Shown: positions 35,621 through 45,854, numbered from the stretch's first letter. The stretch: 64,000 nt of DNA from Owenia fusiformis (GCA_903813345.2 CAIIXF020000008.1:37634867-37698866), one strand, 5' to 3'. Program-made: numbers and translations. Notes: generated by a model not told the origin, from the sequence alone.

Positions 35621-36048
35621 TACGAGGCCCGATCAGAAAGCAAGTAACCAACTGCTCTTTTTTCTTCATACTTTATTCAATTTCATTGAAATTTTCACAG
35701 ATAATGTCGAAAATATTAACCTATTAAACAAGACCAAGGCCAATGGGTTAGCATCAATTCCATTGTTATTGCTGTTGCTATGGTGACAATTGTTTTGGGT
35801 AGGTGGTGCACCCTGTTTTAAGTCCCGTTTGAAGGCAATTTATTAAGTTTTTCTACATGTTGTCATACCTCCAAATATATCAAATTTACATGTAAGACTA
35901 CATTTTAACTCATAGTCCTTCAAATTAATCACCACCAAAGTCAATGCAGTTGAGGCAATGTTTCACTGTTTCACTTTGTCCTTAAACATGTCATCATTCA
36001 AAGACTGCAAACTGCCATTGAAAGCTTAATGATAGCTATTGTTGTTGA
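35621..36048 (-). mobile_element. 3' end of a mariner-like element
   Basis: The right-hand terminus is at 35,621, reading TACGAGGCCCGATCAGAAAG, a typical mariner TIR start after TA. About 300 bp inward, the minus strand reads CLNCIDFGGD then FEGL, resembling the xxCIxLxGDYFEG C-terminus of mariner transposases. The other end was not found; the fragment abuts a foldback element. Confidence 0.55.
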
Positions 36049-36049
36049 T

Positions 36050-36377
36050 GTCCCGTTTAAGAACCCCTATTCTAACTTTCGAAAATGAATTCTAGCAATA
36101 TTACCCAACAGGAATCTACTTGTTGAGATTAGTGAGTTCTGAGAAATTGAGGATTTCAGCAAGGGTGCATCGACTTAACATGGGGACATACCTGATGCTA
36201 TCCCCACTCTTAAGTCAATGGTCAATGGCGTTTTCCCCATGTTCAGTCAATGCACCCTTGCTAAAATCCTCATTTTCTCAGAAGAACAGTTGATTGAGTC
36301 TAAACAAGTAGATTCATGTGGGATAGTATTGCTATCATCCATTTTCAAAGGTAAGAATAGGGGTTCTTAAACAGGAC
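36050..36377. mobile_element. 328-bp foldback element
   Basis: Ends GTCCCGTTTAAGAACCCCTA and, as complement from the right, GTCCTGTTTAAGAACCCCTA. Almost the whole element is palindromic, with internal blocks GCAAGGGTGCAT and TGCACCCTTGC facing each other. AT flanks both sides. It interrupts the family gene between fragments 3 and 4. Confidence 0.85.
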
Positions 36378-36798
36378 ATTGGGCTTGCTTTGCAGAACAT
36401 TTTGTTGGTACCAATAAGTGGCCTCTATCATCATATCTAACCAGATTCCATTCCAAATGGGATGACGGGTGATATGCTTTCCTTGGAGAAACAACATTCA
36501 TCAACAACATTCTGTGGAAGTCTCTCTATGTCTCGTAGACAGAACAGTCCTTACTAGTTATATTGTCATGCAGCAAAGAAATATGGAAGCATAGATGGGT
36601 CAACAGCAGCCAAATGGAGCAGCCAGTTGCCTTCCCTTTCAGCCCTAACAAGTTGCACCGTGATAAATAATGGCATTTGTAGTTTTTCTTTCTGACAATT
36701 TAGAGTTAAGAACATCTATGAGTTCCTGGTAGCTGTTTACCTGATGAATTACTTGCCTCGAAAGTTCTTCAACAAGGAGTCTCAATGCTTGAACAATA
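36378..36798 (-). pseudogene. Fragment 3 of the uncharacterised family: RAEREGxWxLHL and GIWxDMxIE blocks
   Basis: From 36,798 the minus strand reads IVQALRLLVEELSRQVIHQ, then RAEREGNWLLHLAAVDPSML and PYFFAA, then a block KHITRHPIWNGIWLDMMIEA. These match the order and spacing of blocks I recall in the family (LRxLxEELxR..., RAEREGDWxLHLxxxxxMxPxFFAA, GxHxxxxNxGIWxDMxIE). The pieces lie in more than one frame, so the gene is broken. Function unknown. Confidence 0.65.
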
Positions 36799-37011
36799 GA
36801 GAGGTTAAGCTACACGTATAAATGCAAACCGTGAACCTGAACGCGTAAGTCCACGCTCAAGTACACGTTTAAGAAAATGTTCTGTTAAGCTACACGTCTG
36901 AAACCATGTCAGTGGACGTGGTGCTATATTTATGTGGTGAGCGTATTTAAAAGTCATGTCTCTATGGTGTAATGGATAGCACTTCGGACTCGTGTCCATT
37001 AGACCTGGGAA

Positions 37012-37440
37012 CAAAATCGCTCCACTACTTTTGGAGTTATAGTAAAATATGTTAAAATGGCGGCCATTTTTCAAAATTTTTTCAAAATGGCCGCCTTCTA
37101 CCAAAAGTGACATAGGACAGTGTGCTATGCTTATAGTATTCACATACCAAATATAAGCAATATCGCTCCCCTTCTTTTCGAGTTATAGTAAAATACGTTA
37201 AAATGGGGACCATTTTACAATTTTTTTTTTAAAATGGCCACCTTCTACCAAAAGTGTCATATGACAGTGTGCCATGCTTATAGTATTCACATACCAAATA
37301 TGAACAAAATCGCTCCACTACTTTTCGAGTTATAGTAAAATACGTTGAAATGGGGGCCATTTTTCAAAATGGCCGCCTTCTACCAAAAGTGTGCAATGCT
37401 TATAGTATTCACATACCAAATATGAACAAAATTAATGTCC
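37012..37440. repeat. ~145-bp tandem repeat, three units
   Basis: AATCGCTCC opens units at about 37,016, 37,163 and 37,309. Each continues with GAGTTATAGTAAAATA, AAAATGGCCGCC-type words, and AGTATTCACATACCAAATAT. Within a unit AAAATGGCGGCCATTTT forms a short hairpin. Confidence 0.8.
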
Positions 37441-37645
37441 TTTATAATTTTTTTACATTTAAAACATATTGCTATTACAGTTTTACATATTGCACCTAAA
37501 TTACTGTACAATCGGCACTAAAATGGCCGCCATTTTAAAATGAGCAGCCATTTTGAAAATCGGCTATCGAGCACAACTTCTACCCCCATAGGGTATATGT
37601 GTACAAAATATGAACAAAATCGGGCCAACGGTATTTGAGTTATTG

Positions 37646-37672
37646 CCCGGACGGACGGACGGACGGACGGAG
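37646..37672. repeat. (GGAC)n microsatellite
   Basis: CGGACGGACGGACGGACGGA stands just before AACTTCGTTCGATGGGATAA, a combination common at the end of dispersed repeats in invertebrate genomes. Confidence 0.85.
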
Positions 37673-37724
37673 GCGTTCCCTATATCCCTCCGAACTTCGT
37701 TCGATGGGATAATTAAATGATCTA

Positions 37725-38185
37725 GTGCGCCCTCCATTATGATCTCCCCATGAACAAAATAAATTCATCTGATTTTTCAAAATAAATATACTGCTTTTAT
37801 CATTACACCTATATATACACTATTCAATCATAAAGTGTACAGGGAGATGCCATACCAGGAAGTCTTTGTGTGTCCGTCAAAATCCATTTGCATCGTACAC
37901 ATCCCTACATCTTATCCAAATATGTTATTAATTAATGAAACATAACAGTATAATCTTTGGATTTACAAAGTTGTATGGTATTTCATAAGTGTAAAAGTTG
38001 CTTTTGAAGCATTTTTCTATAGCCATTTTGTAGGAAAAAATGATGAAAAAATGTATAATCTTTTAATTTGAAGTATGACCTGAATCGATTGCAAACTTTA
38101 TATTTGCACATCTGATGTGATATACCATTTGTGTCATATTAATTGTGAAATTGTTTAATTTGCAATCAATTCAGGTCATTCAGTC
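37725..38185 (+). repeat. Dispersed repeat family X, copy 1 (inverse of 45,855-46,400)
   Basis: Shares with the other copy, in opposite orientation, the blocks TTCATCTGATTTTTCAAAAT, TCTATAGCCATTTTGTAGG and a terminal ~105-bp hairpin bounded by TGACCTGAATCGATTGCAAA and its worn complement. Confidence 0.85.
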
Positions 38186-38774
38186 ATTCAGATTCAGGCA
38201 AATCAAATGTAGTGATAAGGCAATCGTAGGCCCTGGTATTCATTTTATTTCGTTTAGTAGCCATATTGTACCAAGCCCCGGGTATCAAATTGGCACTGCT
38301 TATTTATATTGTACGGAGTGAACAAACGATTACATTTGAAGTTGTCATTTACTCATTAAAATGTATTCTTATTTCCAATTAAGGATTGGGGCTTACACTT
38401 ATAACAAGTAAGATTGTTTGTATCAAATATGGGCTCCCAGGCCATCCTAGAACATAGCTAAAATCAATCACGTAATGAGCGACGTGTAATCCCTTATCTA
38501 AACGTAAAAACCTGTAATTTTCACGCTTACCTGTAGAAAGTAGACTAATCTGACGTCATTTTCCTGCGCGCGCATAGAAGTACACGTTCATGCTTTGTTG
38601 AATACGCGTCTGTAAATTGCACGAATATGATAATCTCATGTAAAGACTTGTAAACTTCACGCTGGCCCACAGGAAATAAACAAATCTGACGTCATTTATC
38701 TGATCGCGCATTGAAGTTCACGTTCAAGTTTTGTTAAATACGTGTAGCTTAACCTCTCTAGTGTTAGGGTAATT

Positions 38775-38902
38775 CTTGCCTGTTAATCTTGGTTTCCCCA
38801 GCAAATTGGTTATCTCTACTTTTCAACTGTCTGACATTAGGATGCCGACACAACCAACAAAACTCATGAGCATGTACATGTCCAAGAGCCTGTTGATGAA
38901 TG
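38775..38902 (-). pseudogene. Fragment 2 of the uncharacterised family
   Basis: The minus strand from 38,902 reads HQQALGHVHAHEFCWLCRHP, then NVRQLKSRDNQFAGETKINR. It directly continues fragment 1 across the 569-bp mariner-type insertion and is cut on its other side by the 1,960-bp TIR element. In the recalled family this corresponds to the region LGGMHxLMxFxGxxGxLMxxSG, but here the match is loose. Confidence 0.45.
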
Positions 38903-38904
38903 TA

Positions 38905-39473
38905 CAGGGTGGTAAAAAAATGGAAACCCTACATTTTCCTTATATCTTTGTCATTCTCGAAAATTACTCCCTGATATTTCACACATTTGTACATCATTCA
39001 ATTTCCTACCACTCCACCATATTTCATGACCATCAGACTGATAGTCACAATCTCACAGCACTTAGAATAACATGCCTCAGGTTTGGCCATCATCGCGCTG
39101 AAGACAAAACAGCACAGTTATCAATGACCCGAATGCATTCCTCAGCAGGTATGGCCTGAATGACACCGATGGTCTCAGTTTTGAGGTTTGCAATTGTCCT
39201 GAGGTCATTCTCATATACTCTATCTCTGCCATATCCTCACAGGTAGGGACATTTTAGACTACAAGTACAGGTTTCCCGACAGCACAAAAGTGGCCACTGG
39301 GGTATGTTCTTTAATGTGCTGTAAAAGTGTGACTATCAATCTGATGGTCATGAAATTCAGTAGGCTTGTAGCAAATTGAATGATGTACAAATACAAAATA
39401 TCAGGGAGTTATTTTTTAAAATGACAAAGATATGAGGAAAATGGTGTATGGGTTTCCATTTTTGACCACCCTG
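38905..39473 (-). mobile_element. 569-bp internally deleted mariner-like element
   Basis: Ends CAGGGTGGTAAAAAAATGG and, as complement from the right, CAGGGTGGTCAAAAATGGAA are flanked by TA at 38,903-38,904 and 39,474-39,475. Inverted similarity extends about 150 bp. Inside, the minus strand near 39,225-39,120 reads NDLRTIANLKTETIGVIQAI then PAEECIRVIDN, the typical C-terminal tail of Tc1/mariner transposases (dLxxLKxxIxxxIxxIpxexxxRVxxN). The DDE catalytic core is missing. Confidence 0.8.
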
Positions 39474-39475
39474 TA

Positions 39476-39760
39476 TAATAAAGGTTGTTGGGGTCCCGAA
39501 AATGACATCAGTGGCTACTTTGTACAACTGCTGGTGCATTTTAAAAATTGTGTAATCTTGCTTATATGTTTGGGTCAACTCCTTTGCCTGATGCATGATG
39601 GTTAACCTTGTGCTTGGGTCCACTGGCTTTACATCAAGAAGTGGGCTGTAGGCAAGTTTTATTGCAGGTTTAATGATGGCGCCACTAGTCCTAGCTAACC
39701 TAGTATTGTAGTGTGATGATGGTGTCCCTGGTACAGATATAACACTTCCAATAAATGGTC
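39476..39760 (-). pseudogene. Fragment 1 of the uncharacterised family: N-terminal side
   Basis: The minus strand from about 39,760 reads AIIKPAIKLAYSPLLDVKPV, then DPSTRLTIMHQAKELTQTY and FKMHQQLYKVATDVIFGTPT. I recall the family blocks PxxDxxPxDxxTxxxxMxxAKxLT and VxTxDQQLYxVAxxI in the same order. Cut downstream by the mariner-type insertion at 39,473. Confidence 0.65.
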
Positions 39761-40460
39761 TAAGATTTAACCCTTATACAACAGGGATGACCTACTTACA
39801 CTGTCAACATTGAGTTTCTTTCACATTTTAAACATGTCATCTACCCCCCCCCCTCCTCCCCCTATAAAAGGGTATACATTATAATTTTCTGAATTATTTT
39901 AATTTAAAGAACCTATCTATTTTACATAAATAGCTTAGTTTGATAGATAGACTCACAGAATCTGCTGATATTATATTTTTCAACGTTTCACAGTAATAAC
40001 AGTGATATTTTTCATACATATTAATATTGCTGAATAGGTTTTATAAGTAATGTGAAGGAATATTTTATTATGGACAAACGGGTTGGCAGAGGCGATAAGT
40101 GGAAAATCATGGAAACAAAATTAAACAAATGAAACTGATGATTTTTTCCTTTAAATAAATAAAAAAATGCCAATGGTATAACGTCTCTTAAGACGAAATA
40201 TTTAACCACTGTACTGTATTGTAAAATTGTTAAATGTAGGTTTACCATGTAACTGTACTGTAATTGTTTTTTGCAATTGCTTTAACATGCTTATTCTTTG
40301 AAATAAAAAAATTATAAAAAAAATAAAAATATTGCTGAATACAAGGAAGTCTATATTAATTTTTTTTTTCTCTTCAAATAAATAAAGTACAAGTCTCATA
40401 TTTTCACACTATCTCTGACATGGGTTAATTTAAAGTCAGGAATAATTTCAGATCACAACT
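39761..40460. other. No gene recognised (interior of the 7.6-kb element)
   Basis: AT-rich DNA with a poly-C run near 39,844-39,853. This would be the promoter side of the minus-strand gene, but no promoter is identifiable. Confidence 0.4.
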
Positions 40461-40847
40461 TTGTTTAGTTTGCAAAATATGCTTATTAAACATAGTGACC
40501 CCTTAAAAATAGGTGGCGCTAGGGTGACAAATCAAGCATATCTCATTAAATTTGTGATTCTATGTAATGAAACAAAGTTGACATGTTGTTTAGACTAAAT
40601 ACAGTTTATCTGAATTGGTTTAAGTTTTCAACTCTACCAACAGCCCTTTAAAAAAAATTTTTTGTGAAATAGGCATTTTACAAGGGGCGCCACCTATACA
40701 ATGCTGTAAAAAATTTTGCCCACCAGTGCCAGTCCGGCACAGTTCTGATTTTGAAAGTAATTAACATATAGATAAAGAAAATACAAAGATATAGCATACA
40801 TCCTAGAAGGCAACCAAAAGTTTCAATATGCCATTATTCCGCTGGAC
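40460..40847. repeat. Right terminal inverted repeat of the 7.6-kb element
   Basis: Complement of the left arm, strongest over 40,670-40,847. Confidence 0.8.
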
Positions 40848-40849
40848 TA

Positions 40850-41740
40850 ATATATTAAAGTGAAACAATCACAGGTAACCAGTGTTATGTTGAATGAATG
40901 GGGAGTTTTACATGTTCATTGCAGTTCAATATATATTTGGTAAAATAAGTTTGTGTGAATGTGATTTTGGTTTTTGTGTAAAATATTGCTGTAATTAAAC
41001 TTCAAATACAATACATGATCAAACTAATGATATGCTTTCTTTTCATAATTATTTCATTACATTTTTATGGCAGCAATGGTTGAATTTATTTAAATATACA
41101 GATTGATTACACGGCCATCTTTAGGGCTTTGTATTTAATACGACTGACAAAATCTGTAGCAATGCTCGTTGAATGATTCACCAAATGAGAAACCTTGCAT
41201 TTCTTGACCAAAAAAGGTTAAGTTATTATAGTCTAGAATTGGTATGTTGAAAACATCTTACATTTTGATGAGCACCTTAACCATAGTTATCAAATGAAAG
41301 GTAAAGGGTTTCTTTATTGATACTGAGATTTGCCAAGATGAAAAAGGTGTCGAAGTGACTTTTTGGGTAAAAAATGTGTTGAGAAAATTGAGACTGCAAC
41401 GTTATAGTATGTTAGCTGTCGAGAACAATATCGAAAAAAACCTCAGATTTTCTGGTAGACCCGACTGTCTCCAAACTAATTGTTCTATAAGGATCATTAG
41501 AGTGACAGTATGGTATGATTTCCGTCATGCGCATCGCAAAATTAGAAAATTTTTAATTTACCCAATCCCCCTCCTCTTGTATTATTTATTTGAAATATTT
41601 GCAACACATTGTGGCGGTTATTCTATTACTAATTCCATAGTATTTGAGATTATATAGTTCTACATTTTACTTAATAAACCGTTTTAGCCCAAACTATTGA
41701 AGTTTTTAGTTATAATATTGTAAATAACAAAATGCCACAA
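40850..41740. other. No gene recognised
   Basis: AT-rich intergenic DNA. The 100-codon plus frame at 41,355-41,657 shows no domain and has no gene context. Confidence 0.45.
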
Positions 41741-41746
41741 TTTTAG

Positions 41747-41752
41747 TTTATT
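41747..41752 (-). promoter_or_regulatory. Poly(A) signal of the CCP/LamG gene
   Basis: AATAAA on the minus strand about 25 bp after the stop codon at 41,778-41,780. It supports 41,778-41,992 as the terminal exon, with a very short 3' UTR. Confidence 0.55.
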
Positions 41753-41777
41753 CTTACTATTGCCTGAATGTTTTCAT

Positions 41778-41992
41778 CTACAATACAAATGGCAAAAGTG
41801 TAGGGCAACTCATAGTTGAATTTGGGTCGGCGTCATAGGCCACGCAGAGGTCCTCGATCCTCTCATCTGGTAGTTTCTTATCCCAGAAGATAAGTTCATC
41901 GATGATAGCCTCTCCAAATGCTGCCAAGGCATTGTTCGATCTCCCTAACACAACGTTATTCCATGGGGTGGTTTGTACATTCCGTGTCTCCG
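41778..41992 (-). CDS. CCP/LamG gene, last exon: C-terminal part of LamG domain
   Basis: After an acceptor ending ATTTAAG on the minus strand, the frame (phase 1) reads ETRNVQTTPWNNVVLGRSNN, then AAFGEAIIDELIFWDKKLPD and ERIEDLCVAYDADPN, with a stop at 41,778-41,780. GxAxIDELxxWxxxLxxxxIxxL is the conserved last strand of LamG/pentraxin-type jelly rolls. The split codon joins the previous exon cleanly (one base there, two here). The product end is short and hydrophobic (PTLLPFVL), not a clear membrane anchor. Confidence 0.8.
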
Positions 41993-42690
41993 CTTAAATC
42001 GGAAATCATATTTTACATTCATTCATCCAATCTAACGTTTGCAATTTTTGGCAAAGAGTCGATATTCCAGATGTTTTACCAATGATGTATATTTTTATTT
42101 GATTATTTATTCATTTTTGAAGAATCTCCACTATTTATATCAGTGGTACTCCCCCCCCCCCCTTTATCCTTCTCTCTAGGGTCTTGTAACCACCAGTAAG
42201 TTGACACTGATATGAATTATTGATGCTAGATGGTTATCTCTTAACACCTTTTGATCAGCCAATCAGATTCTTTGTTGCATTTATATTTCCATGATTTTGT
42301 CTTGTTGTATATAGAAATACTTTTCTAAACTTAAATCCTTCTCTTAACAAAGGTTTAAAAGCATAAAATAAAAAGTGTAACTAACTAAAACTCTATACAA
42401 GAAAGCATGTCTGGTGCATTGATATATCAAATAGTTCCAACATCATTAATAATTCATGACTTTCGGATCCGATTAGGAAGGTGGCAGCACCTGCATAGAA
42501 TCAGTGGTTACAAGACTGTATATTGCCAGGTAAAGAGAGTGAAGGCGACGGGGGGGGGGGGGTGGATACAGTCTTTGAGCAAGACTAACTTGTTTATGAT
42601 TTAAGATATTCTTCAAACATCATGCGCTCTAAATTCCGAATTATGTAACATTCATTGAAAAGAGTGAGGCCTGCTAATCTACTTGAATTT

Positions 42691-42817
42691 AAAATAATTG
42701 TTAAGTCAAATATGCAATGATTACATACACATTGCATCCGATTCAACGTTTAAGAAAATAATTGTTAAGTTAAATATGCAATGATTACATACCCACTGTA
42801 TCCGATTCAACGTTTAC
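42691..42817. repeat. 63-bp tandem duplication across an exon-intron junction
   Basis: The block AAATAATTGTTAAG...ATGCAATGATTACATAC followed by TCCGATTCAACGTTTA occurs twice in a row. The right copy contains the real exon end and donor of the LamG middle exon. The left copy lies in the intron and keeps a second GTATGT donor (minus strand). Confidence 0.85.
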
Positions 42818-43095
42818 ACAGTCTATCCATAGTTGGAGCCCTTCATCCTGTTTCCACGTGAGCACAATGTGCCGCCATTGCTCTTTCAGTGTCGTCCCAG
42901 GATAGCTCACTTTCCAAATTTCATTCCTGGTGCTAAACCACGAACCTAAATTTCCCGCTAACCAAAATAGGGCTACTCCAAACGAAGATCCCGCCTGTCC
43001 ACCGCTGGAGAAATAATACATCTCATTGGCCACCTTTGGTCCGATGTAAAGCCACATAGAAAGTGTATAACCATTCGGACAAAGCTCTAAATCAC
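42793..43095 (-). CDS. CCP/LamG gene, LamG middle exon
   Basis: 303 bp, phase 1-1, between acceptor TTTGATTTCAG and donor GTATGT. The protein reads GDLELCPNGYTLSMWLYIGP, then YYFSSGGQAGSSFGVALFWL, WFSTRNEIWKVSYPGTT and LKEQWRHIVLTWKQDEGLQL followed by WIDCVNVESDTV. The blocks xxTLSMWxxI and WxHIVLTWxxxxGLxLWID are the core strands of LamG/pentraxin-like concanavalin-fold domains. The paired cysteine partners include CPNG here and ECFG in the previous exon, as in related domains where the segment reads CxxxPxxCxxGxTxSxW. Confidence 0.9.
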
Positions 43096-43323
43096 CTGAA
43101 ATCAAAATAGAGTCATAGGCGTGGCCAGAATCTATTTGAAGATGAATAGGATAATTCAGTCAGATAAACTGAAAGTATACAATGATAAAACTGTATTCAT
43201 GGACCTCTATCCAGAGATATGATTTATTTAAACAATTTAAACTGAGAAAAGTCTGCCTCAAAAAAGTTGGCGGTTTCATGCATGACTACGAAACAAACAG
43301 GACAATGGAAACACGATTCACCT

Positions 43324-43870
43324 ATAACACTGGTGATCCACTCGATTACGCTGGTTACCAAAACGGTTCGTTTTGGTAACAAAATGTCGGAACATCCGGA
43401 AGGTACGATTTTCTCGTTTCCTTATTTTACACGTTGTAGGCAGAATTACCACGACATTTTCTAACACAAACGTGTATCAGTATCATATGTTTAAGAAATT
43501 GTACATATTTGCGAATAAATAGTTCAGAAGACAACAGAATCGTCGATTTAGCCTACTTCCTCACTTAAGTTACATAAACGGTTTGGGTTAAAAGTGCAGA
43601 TCTTAACTGTTTTTCGAAAAACCGTTCATGTAACTTAAGTGAGGAAGTAAATCGACGATTCTGTTGTCCTCTGAGCTATTTTTCGCAAACATGTACATTT
43701 TCTAAAACATATGATACTGCTGTACGTTGTGAGAAAAAACGTCGTGGGGATTCTGCCTACAACGCGTGAAATAAAGAAAAAAGAAAAATCGTGCCTTCGT
43801 CGTTCCGACATTTTGTAACCAAAACGGTTCGTTTTGGTAACCAGCGTAATCGAGTGGATCACCAGTGTAT
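43324..43870. mobile_element. 547-bp near-perfect palindrome (foldback element) in a LamG intron
   Basis: Arms of about 255 bp face each other around a centre near 43,600. The outer ends read ATAACACTGGTGATCCACTC and, from the right, ATACACTGGTGATCCACTCG. Each arm also contains the small hairpin TTACCAAAACGGTTCGTTTT. TATA-like bases flank both ends. No coding content. Confidence 0.9.
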
Positions 43871-44015
43871 AAGAGTTAGGAATTGTGTCGTAATTGAGTC
43901 TCTGGGACATCCTTGAGCGCATTGATATATATTACTTCGACCAAGAAAATAATTCCATGTTGTGAATTTACACTGTAGTTCTCACAGTTGCACAGGCTAA
44001 CTATATCATGGCTGT

Positions 44016-44134
44016 ACCCCCATAAATGTGGGTTCGGTTTGCTTTTTTTAATTTTTGACTTTGATAAGGGGTTTGCTGTAACTAAATGTCAAAAATAGGA
44101 AAAAGCAAATCACCCCCACATTCACGGGGGTATA
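44016..44134. mobile_element. ~119-bp foldback MITE
   Basis: TACCCCCATAAATGTGGGTT followed by TTTGCTTTTTTTAATTTTTG at the left returns inverted at the right (TACCCCCGTGAATGTGGGGG from that side). The arms are about 50 bp around a short spacer. It lies in the intron between the first and middle LamG exons. Confidence 0.8.
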
Positions 44135-44156
44135 TAACTGATGAAATAAAACATAC

Positions 44157-44333
44157 CAAAACATTCGTGTCTGTGATTTCCAAGATCAACCCATTGATCA
44201 AGTCCATCTAAATATATTCCTTGGTCAACCTGGCCCTCATCGAGAGTGGCGTCGTTGTAGATTTTACCATTGGGGCACTCGCCCTCCAAAATATCATCTC
44301 GTTTCCCATCCATTGGTATGTAGTAAATGTAGT
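44157..44333 (-). CDS. CCP/LamG gene, first LamG exon
   Basis: 177 bp, phase 1-1, after acceptor GCCTTGTAG and before donor GTATGT. It encodes YIYYIPMDGKRDDILEGECP, then NGKIYNDATLDEGQVDQGIY and LDGLDQWVDLGNHRHECFG. YxxPMD at the start and GxYLDGxxxWVDLGN at the end are typical first strands of this LamG subfamily. The exon is in phase with both the CCP exons upstream and the LamG middle exon downstream, which is why I place them in one gene. Confidence 0.85.
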
Positions 44334-44364
44334 CTACAAGGCCATGTTAACTATGGTAAAGTGT

Positions 44365-44725
44365 TCAACCTATAGCGTGGAAGCCAGGCACGCTAACCAT
44401 GAGGCCAACGTGCTACCGATATGAAAGAACAAAAGTATTATATATTTATACCGAGCGTCAATTCAAAATGATCCTCACTTTTGACTCCACTTAAATACGA
44501 CTCGTCAGTTGTATCCAGAATAGGTGAACGCCTATGGCGCTAGTGAATAACCAAGTCCCAGGTGAGTGGTTCGTATCCCTCCGTGATATACTATTTTTGT
44601 TTTATTAAATTCGACAGAAAGGAGCAAGGTGTAGTTTGAAAACAAGACGTTAGTTTGTTTCAAACAGTTTGGAAACATTAATCTCTGATAATTTAAGATT
44701 TTCCACTCCTGGAGGGCCTCTAGAT
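44365..44725 (+). repeat. tRNA-derived SINE-like repeat, copy 1 (inverse of 49,435-49,790)
   Basis: Shares about 350 bp with the copy at 49.4-49.8 kb in opposite orientation. Inside, 44,530-44,586 looks tRNA-derived: an A-box-like TATGGCGCTAGTGAA and, about 33 bp later, a B-box-like GTGGTTCGTATCC. At 44,370-44,420 the complement of a second tRNA-like head is present. Not an intact tRNA gene. Confidence 0.65.
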
Positions 44726-44735
44726 CTATGAAATT

Positions 44736-45480
44736 CATTAATCCACTCAGTAAAAATACGATTTCTCTGCAACCTGATGTCCAATCAAGATCATTGAAAT
44801 ATATATGTGTTCCTGACACGTTTGGGCGTCCGGGAATAGCAAGGTCTACACAAAGTTTGCACGCGAAATTGACGTTATTCATGACTGAAATCGGGAAGAC
44901 AAAATTTGAGATTCACAAACAAAATTGCTTGTGAAAACTATTTACAAAAGTGTTCCAGAGACTCTAATCTACTTGGCTAAGGTTTTATCTGAAGATACAT
45001 TGCCTTATTAAGCAGGTAGAGGGGCATACAGAATACGGAAGCAAATGCTATGTTGAAAATTTTCTATATTTCAATTTGAACCTGTTATTACATGCCACGT
45101 AGGCCAGTGTTTTATATGGGGATTATATGTACTTTACTTGTTTACACGAACGTAAATCATTACATGAAATCTGCATTCTTCCGGGTTTAATCGGGGTTTG
45201 TATTGTCGTATTGGGGCTTTTCGACTTTAAAACAAACCCTACCTAAATGGATTGTGTCTCGGGAACGTTTTTGTAAATAGTTATTATAAACAATTCTGAA
45301 AGAATATCACATATTTTTGTCTTCCCGATTTCAGTCATTAATTACGTCAATTTCTCGTGCAAACATTGGGTAGACGTTGTCATAACCTGATGCCAGAACG
45401 TGTCAGGAACATATAGATACTCGAATGATGTTGATTGAACATCAGGGTGCAGAGAAATCGTAATTTTACTGAGTGGCTTC
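44736..45480. mobile_element. ~745-bp foldback element
   Basis: Arms 44,736-44,970 and 45,245-45,480 are inverted relatives. Blocks GACTGAAATCGGGAAGACAA, AACTATTTACAAAA and CACTCAGTAAAA occur on both sides in mirrored order. The arms are more diverged than in the neighbouring palindrome. CTCGTCAGTTGTATCCAG occurs in direct orientation outside both ends (44,503-44,520 and 45,519-45,536). Confidence 0.75.
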
Positions 45481-45854
45481 ACGAAAAAATAAGCAGCACT
45501 TTAGGCCACCTTAAATACAACTCGTCAGTTGTATCCAGTTTGAATCCCAGCGTAATTTTTTAAATTATATGGTTGTGCTTTGATTTTACGCTGAAAACAT
45601 TTATAACTACGTCAACTTTATATTAAAACATTTTTTATCTTTTCAGTTTTATTAAAATGTAAAATATGATATATGTCAGCTTATTGCTTTCTGGAGAACA
45701 GTCAAGGTTTAAAGGACAAGGTGCAATTATTGGCAAATATCCCTATGGTCAAAATGAATCATTCGTATAGGTGTAACATGAAGAATAAAATGTCATATAA
45801 TACTTTGGAAAATATTAAAGTGCTCGGACACACATAAGCTGAAATTATCACAGA

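Larger units (their letters stand above)
36799..38758. mobile_element. 1,960-bp TIR element with TA duplication
   Basis: Ends read GAGAGGTTAAGCTACACGTA from both sides, flanked by TA at 36,797-36,798 and 38,759-38,760. Coding for the surrounding gene stops at one end and resumes at the other. The interior consists of a 145-bp tandem repeat, a GGAC microsatellite, another dispersed repeat and CRE-like TGACGTCA-type words (CTGACGTCATTT twice near 38,550 and 38,687). No transposase is visible. Confidence 0.8.
33219..40847 (-). mobile_element. 7.6-kb TA-flanked TIR element carrying remains of an uncharacterised large protein
   Basis: Left end GTCCAGCGGAAT (33,219) and right end ATTCCGCTGGAC (to 40,847) are flanked by TA at 33,217-33,218 and 40,848-40,849. 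Inverted similarity is strong over about 170 bp (blocks TTGCCTTCTAGGATGTATGC, TTTCAAAATCAGAACTGTGC and GGCACTGGTGGGCAAAATTT). Weaker patches reach about 380 bp, for example CATAGTGACCCCTT. The interior has minus-strand fragments of one protein family, listed separately, plus nested mariner and MITE insertions. The TA duplication is compatible with a Tc1/mariner-like or other TA-specific integration mechanism; the superfamily is not established. Confidence 0.8.

Noticed and set aside
37012-37440. ATGGCGGCC words as gene starts
   Set aside because: They are part of the 145-bp tandem repeat, where AAAATGGCGGCCATTTT is a hairpin motif.
44532-44882. 116-codon minus frame as an additional exon of the LamG gene
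   Set aside because: It lies across the SINE-like repeat and one arm of a foldback element and lacks domain motifs.
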